Source: Candidatus Iainarchaeum sp.
GTDB taxonomy: Archaea > Iainarchaeota > Iainarchaeia > Iainarchaeales > UBA10191
Length of the DNA: 64,000 nt
Assembly (NCBI GenBank): GCA_030649735.1
Contig: JAUSFL010000008.1
Location: 85,141 to 149,140 of the forward strand
Direction of reading: 5' to 3'
Position 1 is the stretch's first letter, and every line of letters starts with the position of its first letter. Under the pieces are notes generated by a model, which worked only from the letters and a program-made list of their open reading frames with translations, made no database searches and had not been told where the DNA came from. Position numbers and translations under genes: made by a program. This document shows positions 9,765 to 20,257 of the stretch, piece by piece.

Positions 9765-11102
9765 TCACTCGTGATTTTTCCTGACTCTCACTGGCTTTGT
9801 CCTGACTGGCTCTGTCTGCCATGCTTTCGGCAATACTTCGTCAAACACGTCGCTCATTTGGATTGTTCCAATTAGCGTTGAATTGTCGTCAATCACTGGA
9901 AGCGCCAAAAAATGGTATTTGAAGAAAGTTTTTGCGGCTTTTTTCAAATTGTCATTGGCGTGCAAAAATACCAGGTTTTGCTCCGCAAGGCTTTTCACCC
10001 GGCTTTTAGGGTTTGGGAATACAAGGTCCCTTATTGAAACAACTCCTGAAAGCTTGTTTTCTTCATTGATCAAGTAAAAATAGTACGGGCTTTCCGGAGT
10101 CTTTTGCTTCCTTAAGAAAGCCAGAGTCTGTCCCACAGTATAATTTTCAGGGATTGAAATCAATTCCGCCTTCATCAGTCCCCCGACTGAAATTTTTGGG
10201 TATTTCAGGATTTGCGAAACTTGCTCTGCCTTTTTGCCGTCAACATGCCTTGCAATGTGCTGCATTTTTTCCCCGCTTAAAGCAGTGCTCAAGTCCGCGA
10301 TTTCGTCAGGCGAAAGGTTTTTCACAAGCCTTTTGATTTTTTGCGCGTGCAAGTGCTCCATCAAAGAGCGCTGGACATTAGGGTTGGATTCTGCAAACGT
10401 ATCCGCGGCCTTTTCGTCATTCAATGCATTGAATAAAATGTTTCTTTCAGAATGGCTTAATTCTTCAAGCAAGTCCGCAATGTCTGCAGGATGGACCTTG
10501 TTTATTTTTGTTTTTGAAAGATTCAGGCTCAAGTGCGCCGGGCTTAATGACAATGCCTGCACGTAAGCCCATGGAATAAGCACTGGCTTTAGGCCTGGCT
10601 TTAACGCGAGGACTATTTTTTCCACGCCAAGCCTTTTCAAAAGGCTTGTTATTCCGACAGCAACGCTTGAGATGAAGAACTTTTCCCCGATTTTTGAAAG
10701 CAAGACATCATTCACCCTGACGACCTTCAATCCATTAGTGTCAACCAATTGCCTGTCAAGCAGAATGTCGTTGATTAAAAGGTCAGAGTCTTCAAGTTCT
10801 TCGCGCTTTAGCTTTTCTTTAGGGCAGTAAAGGAACACAGCATTGCTTATGCTTGCAATGCATTTCCATTCAATCCTGAATTTCTTGCTGTTTTTCACGA
10901 CCGCGTGCGTTATTTCGGCAAGGTTTTCCCCGTCCTTGAATGCAAGGTCAGCCAGTACTCCAATTTTTTCTCCCTTGTAGTCAAAGACTGGCTTTCCAAT
11001 AAGCTCGCTGAAGTATGCTGAATTTGCCATTTGCAGTCCCAAAAAAATTAATTGCAAAATAACTAAAGGAAAAATAGTATAAATAACTTTCTTGCTTCCC
11101 AA
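9765..11102 (-). CDS. PRC-barrel / MgtE N-terminal / CBS-domain protein (probable transporter regulator)
   Basis: PRC-barrel-like N-terminus, HPADIADLLEELSHSERNILFNAL (MgtE_N), tandem CBS; next to Nramp. Confidence 0.8.
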   Translation of the reverse strand: MGSKKVIYTIFPLVILQLIFLGLQMANSAYFSELIGKPVFDYKGEKIGVLADLAFKDGENLAEITHAVVKNSKKFRIEWKCIASISNAVFLYCPKEKLKREELEDSDLLINDILLDRQLVDTNGLKVVRVNDVLLSKIGEKFFISSVAVGITSLLKRLGVEKIVLALKPGLKPVLIPWAYVQALSLSPAHLSLNLSKTKINKVHPADIADLLEELSHSERNILFNALNDEKAADTFAESNPNVQRSLMEHLHAQKIKRLVKNLSPDEIADLSTALSGEKMQHIARHVDGKKAEQVSQILKYPKISVGGLMKAELISIPENYTVGQTLAFLRKQKTPESPYYFYLINEENKLSGVVSIRDLVFPNPKSRVKSLAEQNLVFLHANDNLKKAAKTFFKYHFLALPVIDDNSTLIGTIQMSDVFDEVLPKAWQTEPVRTKPVRVRKNHE

Positions 11103-11126
11103 ATTTCCAGAATTGCCAAAACTTGG

Positions 11127-11411
11127 CTACTTTTTTACAACGCCAAGCCTAGTGAGCACTCGCCTTGCATGTTCAATGTCATAGCAGCCAAAGCTGCCTT
11201 TAAAATCCCCGTTCTTTTCAAACACTCTCACCCAATATTTGAAATGCCCCGCGCCTTGTGATTTTTCCAAGCGAATGTTTTTTCCAGGAGCTGAATGCTT
11301 TTCAATTACAATGTTCGCAAAAGCCGGAGGATTCAATGAATTTTGCGGTTGCCTGATTCCTGTTTGCTCTTTTTTGATTTCCATCGGCTTGAATGGCTTT
11401 TTTGGAGGCAT
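11127..11411 (-). CDS. hypothetical protein
   Basis: 94-aa ORF in an operon-like context. Confidence 0.55.
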   Translation of the reverse strand: MPPKKPFKPMEIKKEQTGIRQPQNSLNPPAFANIVIEKHSAPGKNIRLEKSQGAGHFKYWVRVFEKNGDFKGSFGCYDIEHARRVLTRLGVVKK

Positions 11412-11439
11412 GAAAAATTGACTCTCCGCAAGAATTTAA

Positions 11440-12432
11440 TTATTGCGTCAAAAAGGCCTTTTCGTAATTGAATTTTTTGTCAACCAGCTCTTCAAGCCTT
11501 ATTCCATAAAGCTTGTCAAACCATTCAATGCATTCTTCATTGTAATTCTTCAAGAGCGCCTGGTAGTATGATTCCCAATTCCTTTCAGTGCAGGTTATTC
11601 TTTGCACAATCCGCTTGAATGCCGGGGTGTTTTCAAAAAATGCTGCCTTGTCAGCGAATTCTGGAATAAAGTCGATTATCCTTCCAATGTCAATTTCCTT
11701 GAGCAGCATTTCAATGTCTTTTCTGCCCTTGATTTTGTTGGCCAGCACAAAAATCTTTTCCTTGCTTTGGGACTTTTCAAAAAAAGTGCAGTAATGCATT
11801 ATGCTTTCCCTTGAAGGCTCAACGACAAAGATTTTCAAGTCAAGGCAGAATGAAGACTCTGTCAGGAAATAATCGTTGAATGAGCTTGAATCCAAAATCA
11901 CGAATTCTATTGGATTGTCCAGAATCCTGTTCAGCACAAATGAAAGAGAGGAAACGTCCATGTACTCTTGGCCGGCAGTTTTGGAAAATTCCTTGCCTTC
12001 AATTTCGCCCAGCATCAAGTCCATTGCCTTTTGCTCAAAGTCTTTCTGGCTTTCTGGATTGCTTCCAATAGAAAGCAGTGAAATGTTCTCTTTTTGCAGC
12101 GCAAAGCTTGAAAGGAAAGAGTCTTTTTTTGAAACCTTGATGAATTTTGAATTGGTTCCCGGGGGAAAGCTTCCAATCGGCGGCAAAAACCCGAGCTCTT
12201 TCACTTCTTGCCTTTCGCCTTCAAGGAATTGGAAAACCCTGCCAAAATTTTTTCCCAATAAGACTTGAATTCCGCGGATTTCCAATGCATCCTGCAATTC
12301 AATGCCGTTATTGTCTGAAATTGCAATCACATGGCCTGCTCTTTTTTTCAAAAAGTTCACGAAAGCCGCGCTTGCAAGAGTTTTTCCGCTGCCTTTGCTC
12401 CCAAAAAATGCAATCCTCAATTCAATCGCCAA
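11440..12432 (-). CDS. ParA/MinD/CooC-like P-loop ATPase
   Basis: N-terminal IAFFGSKGSGKTLASAAFVNFL with HVIAISDNNGIELQ. Confidence 0.7.
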   Translation of the reverse strand: MAIELRIAFFGSKGSGKTLASAAFVNFLKKRAGHVIAISDNNGIELQDALEIRGIQVLLGKNFGRVFQFLEGERQEVKELGFLPPIGSFPPGTNSKFIKVSKKDSFLSSFALQKENISLLSIGSNPESQKDFEQKAMDLMLGEIEGKEFSKTAGQEYMDVSSLSFVLNRILDNPIEFVILDSSSFNDYFLTESSFCLDLKIFVVEPSRESIMHYCTFFEKSQSKEKIFVLANKIKGRKDIEMLLKEIDIGRIIDFIPEFADKAAFFENTPAFKRIVQRITCTERNWESYYQALLKNYNEECIEWFDKLYGIRLEELVDKKFNYEKAFLTQ

Positions 12433-12557
12433 AAAATCGAACGTACTAAGGATGATTGAAAAGTTAAAAAACCTTTTGAATTAGGATTGCGAACGGAGAT
12501 TCACGACCGGAAGTTTGGCAACCAAAGAATGTAATGTTGAAATTCATTGAATAAATC

Positions 12558-13505
12558 ATGAATTCTTTTTTGGATTTGGATTTTGATGAACGCTTGGCAG
12601 TTTTTGAAAAAGCAATGGAGTTAAGGAAGTCGGGGCTTGGCTACAAGCGCATAACAAAAGCAGTATTTAATGAATTGAACATCCAAATCCCGTATAGCAC
12701 TCTTGCTTACTGGTGCAAAAATAAGATCCAATTGCTCGGCGGAGAAAACCAATTTACTCCAGAACCATCACCAGAACTCAGTTATGTTCTGGGAGTTTGC
12801 TTTGGGGATGCTGGCCTGGTTTTGGATTCTCGGAAAAGCGATTACAAACTCGTGCTTGAGACAATAGATAATGATTTTGCCGAAAAATTCTCCCAATGCG
12901 GTTCAAAAGTTTTGAAGAAAACAAGGAATTATTCTATAAATTATAGTGCAAAAAGGCAAATATATGCTACAAAGGCAAGAAGCAAGCAATTGTACTATTT
13001 TGTTAAATCAGTAAAGGAAAATTTTGAACTTGTTAAACCAATTGCTGAAAAGTTCCCGGCAGAGTTTATTCAAGGGGTGGCTGACTCTGAAGGATGCCCA
13101 GCAATTTCTGCGGCAAAAAACTTCAAGGTTGCTGTTTGTGTAGCGTATAGTGCAAATTATGAATTATTGGAATATATCCAGCAACTCTTGCTGCACGAAT
13201 TCAGCATTGTTTCAGCTTTACGATTATTCAAGCTTCCTGGAATGGCTGACTCAATAATAAACGGCAGAATAATTGTCAGGACGAAAAAATTGTACTGCTT
13301 GAGCATTACTTCCAAACTAAACGTGGAAAATTATTTTTCCAAAGTTGGATTTTCAATTGCAAGAAAACAATCTAAATTTTCAGATGCGATTAGTATTTTG
13401 TCATTGGGCGAAAATGAAGCTCTTAATTGGTGGCATTTGCATTATGTTAAAATAGGAAAACAGTGGAAAAAAATTGACGAAAATAATATTCGTCAATTGT
13501 CTTAA
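12558..13505 (+). CDS. LAGLIDADG homing endonuclease
   Basis: Two LAGLIDADG-type motifs (LSYVLGVCFGDAG, AEFIQGVADSEGC) after an HTH-like N-terminus; ends 4 nt before tRNA-Asp. Confidence 0.85.
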   Translation: MNSFLDLDFDERLAVFEKAMELRKSGLGYKRITKAVFNELNIQIPYSTLAYWCKNKIQLLGGENQFTPEPSPELSYVLGVCFGDAGLVLDSRKSDYKLVLETIDNDFAEKFSQCGSKVLKKTRNYSINYSAKRQIYATKARSKQLYYFVKSVKENFELVKPIAEKFPAEFIQGVADSEGCPAISAAKNFKVAVCVAYSANYELLEYIQQLLLHEFSIVSALRLFKLPGMADSIINGRIIVRTKKLYCLSITSKLNVENYFSKVGFSIARKQSKFSDAISILSLGENEALNWWHLHYVKIGKQWKKIDENNIRQLS

Positions 13506-13509
13506 AATC

Positions 13510-13633
13510 GCCCTGACCGGGAATTGCACCCGAGTCTCAACCGCACCGCAACCGCGAAATTTTCCGCCAACGCTTTTTTCGAAGAAAAAAGGGTTGTGAC
13601 AGGGTTGAATCCTAACTACTAGACTATCAGGGC
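13510..13633 (-). tRNA. tRNA-Asp(GTC) with a 53-nt intron at 37/38 (13544-13596)
   Basis: GCCCTGA/TCAGGGC acceptor; CAACC-CTGTCA|intron|C-GGTTG anticodon arm; T-arm TCGGG-TGCAATT-CCCGG. Confidence 0.9.
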
Positions 13634-13762
13634 TTTTGTTGATTGCCTGTTAATTAATTTTTCAACTGAAGTTTTTTTAAAGCAGACCAGTCAATGCCCC
13701 GGTTATGTTGCCTGTGGGTAAGCTTTAAATAATTCGCTGGCATTACTTTAGAGGGCTTTGGA

Positions 13763-15469
13763 GTGGTTGAAAAAAAAGTTTTGAAGGCAATTTCTTCAAA
13801 GTCCAGCGACGAATTTTATTCTCCAGTGCCGAAAAATTTTGTGAAAGGAAAGACAAAATTCATTTTTGTCACTGGCTCTGTAATGAGCGGTTTAGGAAAG
13901 GGGATTTTCACTGCCTCTTTAGGCCGCCTGCTTGTGGACAGGGGATTGAAAGTCCGGCCAATGAAGCTTGAGGCTTACTTGAATGTTGATTCCGGGACAA
14001 TAAACCCTTACAGGCATGGCGAGGTTTTTGTGCTTGATGACGGGACAGAGACTGACATGGACTTGGGGACTTACGAGCGTTTTTTGGACATTACTTTGGA
14101 CAAGAACAGCTTTGTGACTTCCGGAAGGATTTACAAGAATGTCATTGAGAAGGAACGGCGCGGCGAATACTTGGGCCGTGACGTGCAGTTCATTCCTCAC
14201 GTTACTGGAGAGGCAAAGCTTGCTGTCTTGAATCTTGCGGCTTCTTCAAAGGCAGACGTTGTGCTTGTTGAGATTGGGGGGACTGTCGGCGATTATGAAA
14301 ACCTTTTTGCAATTGAGGCAATGCGCGAGCTTGCTTTCCAATTGGGCAAGGAAAACGTTTGCTTTGTCAACTTGACTTTTGTTTTAGAGCCAAAGCATGC
14401 CGGAGAATTCAAGAGCAAGGCCGCGCAATTGGGATTAAGAAAGCTTTTGGAACTTGGCATTACTCCGGACGTGATTGTCTGCCGTTCGCAAAACCAAATT
14501 CCTGAAAAAATCAAGGAAAAAATCAGCATGAATTCCGGAGTTCAAATGAACAGGGTTTTTGCATTGCCTGACATTGACAACATTTACAAGATCCCTTTGT
14601 TCTTGCGCAAGCAAGGCGTTGACGAGAAAATCCTTGAAGTTTTGGAATTGAGCAAAAAATTCAAGGCCAATGGAAGCAAGAGCCTGAAGTCTTGGACTGC
14701 AAAGAACTTGATTCCTGAAAGAAAGCCAGTTACTATTGGAATTGTCGGAAAGTACACTGGCTTGCATGACGCTTACATCAGCATTTTGAAGGCCTTGGAG
14801 CATTGTGCAGCAAAGTCAAAAACTCCTTTCAGGCTTGAATGGATTGAGTCTGCGAATTTGGAAAAGCCGGGCGGGGAAAATGCCTTGAAAAGAATTGACG
14901 GCATGATAATTCCCGGGGGCTTTGGAAGCCGCGGCGTTGAAGGAAAAATTAGCGCAGTAAAATTCGCGCGAGAGAAAAAAATCCCTTTTTTGGGATTGTG
15001 CTATGGCTTTCAAATGGCGGTCATTGAGCATGCAAGGAATGCCTGTGGCTTGAAGAACGCCAACACCACTGAGGTTGATGCAAAAACCCCAAGCCCTGTG
15101 ATTTGCATTCTTCCAGAGCAGGACGAGATTGAAGACTTGGGCGGAACAATGCGCCTTGGCGGCTTTGATGTTTTGATAAGCCCTAAAACAATCGCGCATT
15201 CGCTTTACGGCTCTTTGAAGGCGCGCGAGCGCTTCAGGCACAGGTTTAACGTGAACACTGAATTCATTGGCGCTTTGGAAAAGAATGGAATGGTTTTTTC
15301 AGGCAAGGCTCCGAAAAAGCGGATAATGCAAATTTTAGAGCTTTCTAAAGAAGCCCATCCTTTTTTTGTGGCTTCGCAGTTCCATCCGGAATTGACTTCA
15401 AGGCCTTTGAAGCCAAACCCGCTGTTCCTTGGGTTTTACAGCGCGTGCAGGAAAAAGGCCGGGCTTTAG
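13763..15469 (+). CDS. pyrG: CTP synthase
   Basis: FVTGSVMSGLGKGIFTASLGRLL...; GATase domain with PFLGLCYGFQMAVIE. Confidence 0.96.
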   Translation: MVEKKVLKAISSKSSDEFYSPVPKNFVKGKTKFIFVTGSVMSGLGKGIFTASLGRLLVDRGLKVRPMKLEAYLNVDSGTINPYRHGEVFVLDDGTETDMDLGTYERFLDITLDKNSFVTSGRIYKNVIEKERRGEYLGRDVQFIPHVTGEAKLAVLNLAASSKADVVLVEIGGTVGDYENLFAIEAMRELAFQLGKENVCFVNLTFVLEPKHAGEFKSKAAQLGLRKLLELGITPDVIVCRSQNQIPEKIKEKISMNSGVQMNRVFALPDIDNIYKIPLFLRKQGVDEKILEVLELSKKFKANGSKSLKSWTAKNLIPERKPVTIGIVGKYTGLHDAYISILKALEHCAAKSKTPFRLEWIESANLEKPGGENALKRIDGMIIPGGFGSRGVEGKISAVKFAREKKIPFLGLCYGFQMAVIEHARNACGLKNANTTEVDAKTPSPVICILPEQDEIEDLGGTMRLGGFDVLISPKTIAHSLYGSLKARERFRHRFNVNTEFIGALEKNGMVFSGKAPKKRIMQILELSKEAHPFFVASQFHPELTSRPLKPNPLFLGFYSACRKKAGL

Positions 15470-15475
15470 TTTTTT

Positions 15476-16003
15476 TCAGAAATTCTTGTTTATTCGGTTT
15501 ATTTTCTCAAGGAATTCCCCGAATGCCTTTTTTGCTTCAGCGCGTTTTTCTTTTGAAACTTTTCCAGTCCTTGCAAGCATTGCAAACTCCAGCAGCGTTC
15601 CCTTGTATTCTGAAAGGTCTTTCATGGCGTTGTGTATTAAATTGAACAAAAACAGCGAGTCTTCCTGCGAGTACTTGCTTAATTTCGGGTCTTTCATCAA
15701 TTTTTCAAAATTTTCCTTCATTTCCCTAAAGTTTTCTGAAAGTTCCTTGAATTTTTTCCTTCCTGCTTTTGTGATTGCGTAGACTTTCTTTTTCCTTCCT
15801 GTTTTTGCTTCAGTCTTGATTTGAACCAGTTTTTCTTTTTTCAATTCTTCCAGTGCCGGATATAATGCCCCAGCGGTTGGCTTCCACAAGTTCATGCTGT
15901 TTTCGCTGATTTTTTGCATCAGGAGATAGCCGTGCACTGGCTGCTCGTTCAATACTTTAAGGATGAAAAATTTTAATTGTCCTTTGAAAAAGTTGATGTT
16001 CAT
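15476..16003 (-). CDS. PadR-family transcriptional regulator
   Basis: LKFFILKVLNEQPVHGYLLMQKISE...GALYPALEELKKEKLV. Confidence 0.85.
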   Translation of the reverse strand: MNINFFKGQLKFFILKVLNEQPVHGYLLMQKISENSMNLWKPTAGALYPALEELKKEKLVQIKTEAKTGRKKKVYAITKAGRKKFKELSENFREMKENFEKLMKDPKLSKYSQEDSLFLFNLIHNAMKDLSEYKGTLLEFAMLARTGKVSKEKRAEAKKAFGEFLEKINRINKNF

Positions 16004-16004
16004 T

Positions 16005-17234
16005 TCATTCAGACCCCCTTAGCGCTTCAACCGGGTCAAGCTTTGCTGCCCTGCTTGCAGGATATGCCCCGGAGGCCATTCCGACAATCAATGAAAAGGC
16101 CATTGCCCCGATTACTAGCATTATGTCAAATTGCACGTCAAGCGCAAATCCGCTTGCGTTTGCTATTATTCCGACAAGGAACGCGAGCGCATACCCGATT
16201 ATTATTCCAATTATTCCGCCCACCAGCCCGATGAATCCGGCCTCAAGCACAAAAATGCTCAGCACCAGCCCGTCGGTTGCCCCGATTGCCTTCATTACGC
16301 CGATTTCCTTTGTTCTTTCCATGACTGCCATTATCATAGTGTTCATTATTCCAATGCATCCTACAAGCAGTGAAATCGCGGCAATTCCTACAAGGAATAA
16401 TTGGATGATTCCCAAAATGTTGTTTATGCTTTCCAAAACCTGCTCGCTGGAAATTACAGTGAATTCTTTCTGGTTTTTTCCGTAATCGCGCTCAAAAATT
16501 TTCTGGATTTTTTCCTGCACTGCATTGATGTCTTCCTTGCTTTCTGCCCTGATCATTGCGAAGACAGGCTTTGTGTTCGGGTAAATTTGCTCGTAGCCTT
16601 TCTTAGTCATGAAAATTGCGGTGTTTGTGTTTGGCCCGCCGCCAAAGGAAGTGCTGGATTTTTTTGTTATTCCGACAACCCTGAAGGACTTTCCTTTAAT
16701 TATTATCTTGTCCCTTACCCTGACTTCTTTTGGAAACATTGTCTTGCCGTGGGCAATGTTGTATCCTATCATTACTGCAAAAGTATCGCTTGGCTGAAGG
16801 CCTCGTCCATCGCCAACTTCCGCAAAGCCTGTTGCCTGGAATGCCTTGGCTTCTTTGGCGTCAACTGCATAGATTGAAATTCTCGCGTTTTCCCTTGCAA
16901 AACTGACTATTGCTGAATTCGTCAAGGGTGCGAGCACGTCAGAGACTTGGGGGATGCCTTTGATTTGTGAAAGCTCAGAGTCTGTCAATTGGGTTGTTGT
17001 TGTTGCGGCTGAATTTGAGCCGCCAAGGCTTGAAGATCCAGGCGCAATGAAAATAGTGTTTGCCCCCAATTTTTCAAACTGCTGGGTCACTGCATTGTTT
17101 AAGCCGCTGCCAAGGGAAATCAAGGTGACTATTGCAGCCACTCCAATGACAACGCCAATCAGCGTCAAATAGCTTCTTAGGCCTTGCCTTGAGAGATTCC
17201 TTAAGGCAACGCTGAATACTTCAAAATCCAGCAT
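16005..17234 (-). CDS. ABC transporter permease (MacB/FtsX-like)
   Basis: SYLTLIGVVIGVAAIVTLISLGSGL; C-terminal ASGAYPASRAAKLDPVEALR. Confidence 0.9.
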   Translation of the reverse strand: MLDFEVFSVALRNLSRQGLRSYLTLIGVVIGVAAIVTLISLGSGLNNAVTQQFEKLGANTIFIAPGSSSLGGSNSAATTTTQLTDSELSQIKGIPQVSDVLAPLTNSAIVSFARENARISIYAVDAKEAKAFQATGFAEVGDGRGLQPSDTFAVMIGYNIAHGKTMFPKEVRVRDKIIIKGKSFRVVGITKKSSTSFGGGPNTNTAIFMTKKGYEQIYPNTKPVFAMIRAESKEDINAVQEKIQKIFERDYGKNQKEFTVISSEQVLESINNILGIIQLFLVGIAAISLLVGCIGIMNTMIMAVMERTKEIGVMKAIGATDGLVLSIFVLEAGFIGLVGGIIGIIIGYALAFLVGIIANASGFALDVQFDIMLVIGAMAFSLIVGMASGAYPASRAAKLDPVEALRGSE

Positions 17235-17240
17235 TCAATT

Positions 17241-18467
17241 TCACTTTTTCTTTTTCCTTCCAAAAATCAAGTACGCGATTCCAACAATCGCCAGGATGGC
17301 TATTAGATAAAGCGTCCATGGAGTTTGCTGGCTTGTTTGGCTTGCAATTTCTGCTGGAGTGTAAAGCATTACTGGAATTTTTTGCACTATTTCCTGCTCT
17401 TCGCCGAATTCGTTCTTGAATTTCATTGTGATTTCCAAGGTGTGCAGTCCAGCGTTTTCAGTGATTGGGACAGTCGCATTTAATGTCAGGTTGTCTGAAT
17501 CGTCAGAGTTCAAGGTTCCAATGAAGAAATTGCCTTGCTTGAATGTTGCAAAGTCTGCCTTTGCGCTTAAAGTCAAGTACTTTGCTGTTCCAGTGCCTGT
17601 ATTGAAAATGTCCACTGTTATTGCGGACTTTTGGCCTGCAGCAAGCAATGGCGTAATGTCTGAAATGCTTGCGCCAAGCTCTGCATTGTCCAAGACCTTG
17701 ATTCCTACATATTCTGTCTGGGTGTATTTTGTCCTGTTTTCATCATAGAATGTCAAAGTCAATGGAATATAGTATGCTTTGGCAGTGGCGCTTGGGTTTA
17801 TCATTAATGGAATTTGCGCGCTTGCTGTCTCGTCAATTTTCAATGACTTGATGTTGGAAAATGCCGCGCCTAAAGGCACAATGTCTCTTTCAACAATAAT
17901 TCCTGTTGTTGTGACAGTCCTGTCTTCCGCCAATCCAATGCTGATGTTCAATGCATTGCTGTTTCCAGTGTTTTGCAGAATGAGCTGAAGGCTTGCTGTC
18001 TTTCCAATTTCAGCGCTTGTTGGGCTTGAGGAAACAACCATCAAGGCCGGCTTTCTTTTCAAGACGATTATTGAAATTGGAGTTGATTTTTCAATATTGC
18101 TGTTTTCTCCGGTTTCAATGTATAAAGTGTAGCTTCCGTCAGGAGTTTTTGGGTCTACAAGTATTTTATAGCTTACAAGGGCTGTTTGGTTTGCCAGCAC
18201 ATTCCCAAGGTTTTTTTGCGCTGCCTCCCCAATTGCTAACGAGAATGGAAATTCAGAGCCGCCCGCGCTTTTAAATTTCAAGTTGACAATTCCTTTCTCT
18301 GAGATTCCGTTCGAATTGTTGAAAACATGCGCCCAAAGAATTATTGTTCCCCCAGGGCTTGCCGGCGCAACATCATAGTTTGTTGAGGAAACCTCCAAGT
18401 TTCCTGCAACTGCAAGCGCCGCAAAAAACAGCACTCCCAAAATTACTGCAAAATTCTTGCTTATCAC
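17241..18467 (-). CDS. secreted, membrane-anchored CARDB/NEW3-like domain protein
   Basis: Signal peptide, repeated Ig-like NTGNSNALNISIGL segments, C-terminal TM; inside ABC operon. Confidence 0.65.
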   Translation of the reverse strand: MISKNFAVILGVLFFAALAVAGNLEVSSTNYDVAPASPGGTIILWAHVFNNSNGISEKGIVNLKFKSAGGSEFPFSLAIGEAAQKNLGNVLANQTALVSYKILVDPKTPDGSYTLYIETGENSNIEKSTPISIIVLKRKPALMVVSSSPTSAEIGKTASLQLILQNTGNSNALNISIGLAEDRTVTTTGIIVERDIVPLGAAFSNIKSLKIDETASAQIPLMINPSATAKAYYIPLTLTFYDENRTKYTQTEYVGIKVLDNAELGASISDITPLLAAGQKSAITVDIFNTGTGTAKYLTLSAKADFATFKQGNFFIGTLNSDDSDNLTLNATVPITENAGLHTLEITMKFKNEFGEEQEIVQKIPVMLYTPAEIASQTSQQTPWTLYLIAILAIVGIAYLIFGRKKKK

Positions 18468-19204
18468 TTGTAATCCCTCCTGATTTTGGCTTCCTTGTGA
18501 TTTCGGCCGCTCTCGCTTTTTTCAATTTGGCCGTCTTTAATATGAATTATCCTTTCCGCGCGCTCTGCAACGTAACGCTCGTGCGTTACAATAATTATTG
18601 TCTTGCCGTGCTTTTGATGCAAGTCATCAATCAATTCAAGGATTTTCGCGCCTGACTGCGAATCCAAATTTCCAGTCGGCTCGTCAGCCACTATGATGTC
18701 CGGGTTTGTCGCAAGCGCCCTTGCAATCGCGACTCTTTGCTTCTGTCCGCCTGAAAGCTCGTCAGGCCTGTGCTCCATCCTGTCGCCTAGTCCGACTTCC
18801 CTCAATATTTTTTCCGCTATTTTTTTCCTTTCTGAAATCGGGATTCCTTGAAACCATAATGGCAGCATGACATTTTCCAATGCTGAAAGCCTTTTCACAA
18901 GCTCAAAATTCTGGAAAATGAATCCAATTGTCCTTCCCCTTAAGACCGCTAGCTCTGAATCGTTCATTTCAGAAATTGGCTTTCCATTAATCAGGATTTC
19001 TCCAGTTGTCGGCCTTAAAAGCGCGCTTAATATGTCAAGCAGTGTTGTCTTTCCGCTTCCTGAATGGCCTGTTATTGAAATGAACTCTCCTTTCTTGATT
19101 TTCAAGTTGACTCCGCGCAATGCCGCGACTTCAGAGTCCCCCATCTTGTAAATTTTGAAGACATCCCTTGCCTCAATTGCCGGGAGCCCAATTTCTTTCC
19201 CCAT
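18464..19204 (-). CDS. ABC transporter ATP-binding protein (LolD/MacB-like)
   Basis: GHSGSGKTTLL Walker A, LSGGQKQRVAIARAL signature, DIIVADEPTGNLD Walker B. Confidence 0.95.
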   Translation of the reverse strand: MGKEIGLPAIEARDVFKIYKMGDSEVAALRGVNLKIKKGEFISITGHSGSGKTTLLDILSALLRPTTGEILINGKPISEMNDSELAVLRGRTIGFIFQNFELVKRLSALENVMLPLWFQGIPISERKKIAEKILREVGLGDRMEHRPDELSGGQKQRVAIARALATNPDIIVADEPTGNLDSQSGAKILELIDDLHQKHGKTIIIVTHERYVAERAERIIHIKDGQIEKSESGRNHKEAKIRRDYK

Positions 19205-19328
19205 TAAAACCAGCCGTTATGATGTATTGGTACTGATATATGCTTAAAAGCCTTCTCACGCAATCCTGAAAAAAACTAATTGCGTGAAAAACTGGTTTTA
19301 AAAAACTTTTCAAGCCTTAATTTCCTTC

Positions 19329-20255
19329 ATGATTGACATTTTCTTGATTGGCCTGACTATTGTCGGCCTGATGGTTTTTGAGACTGTCTCTTCAATCGAC
19401 AATGCAGTCGTGAATGCCGACGTGCTTAGGACAATGTCGCAAAAGGCCCGCAAGTGGTTTTTGCTTTGGGGCCTTTTGTTCGCGGTTTTTGTTGTTCGCG
19501 GAATACTGCCTTGGATTATTGTCTGGCTTTCAAACCCTTCATTGGGACCTGTTGGCGCATTGACTGCAACATTCAGCTCTGACCCTGTTGTTTTGGAGGC
19601 AATTGAACAGTCAAAGCCAGTTCTTTTGATGGCTGGCGGAGTCTTCCTGGTTTTTTTGTTCTTTCACTGGCTTTTCCTGGAGGACAAAAATTTTGGCCTG
19701 CCTCACGAAAGGCATGTGCAAAAATACAGCATTTGGTTCTTTGCAGTGGTTTCAGTGCTGCTTGCATTGATTGTGTGGTTTTCAATACAGCAGAATCCAA
19801 TGATGGCTTTTGGCGCTGTTGTTGGAAGCACTGCCTTTTTCATAACTCACGGCTTTAAGGAAAATGCAGAACAGCAGGAAAAGAATTTGGTAAAGGGAAG
19901 CGCGCACTTGAGTGACTTCAGCAAAATAATGTATTTGGAAGTCATTGACACCACTTTTTCAATTGACGGGGTTGTCGGCGCTTTTGCCTTCACAATGTCT
20001 GTTCCTTTGATAATAGTTGGAAACGGCCTTGGGGCATTGGTTGTAAGGCATTTTACAATAAGCAACATTGAAAACGTGAAAAAGTACAAGTTTTTGAAAA
20101 ATGGGGCAATGTACTCTATTTTCTTTTTGGGAACCATAATGCTTTTGGAAAGCTTTGGCGCGCACATTCCGTCATTCATTTCTCCAGTATTGACTTTTGG
20201 AATCATTGGATACTTTTTCTGGAAGTCAAAGAAAGAGCTTGACAAGAAAGACTGA
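19329..20255 (+). CDS. TerC/DUF475-like integral membrane protein
   Basis: LMVFETVSSIDNAVVNADVL and LEVIDTTFSIDGVVGAFAFT repeats. Confidence 0.75.
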   Translation: MIDIFLIGLTIVGLMVFETVSSIDNAVVNADVLRTMSQKARKWFLLWGLLFAVFVVRGILPWIIVWLSNPSLGPVGALTATFSSDPVVLEAIEQSKPVLLMAGGVFLVFLFFHWLFLEDKNFGLPHERHVQKYSIWFFAVVSVLLALIVWFSIQQNPMMAFGAVVGSTAFFITHGFKENAEQQEKNLVKGSAHLSDFSKIMYLEVIDTTFSIDGVVGAFAFTMSVPLIIVGNGLGALVVRHFTISNIENVKKYKFLKNGAMYSIFFLGTIMLLESFGAHIPSFISPVLTFGIIGYFFWKSKKELDKKD

Positions 20256-20257
20256 TT

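Noticed and set aside
12558-13633. LAGLIDADG ORF located inside the tRNA-Asp intron
   Set aside because: The tRNA-Asp intron is only 53 nt (13544-13596); the ORF lies wholly outside the tRNA.
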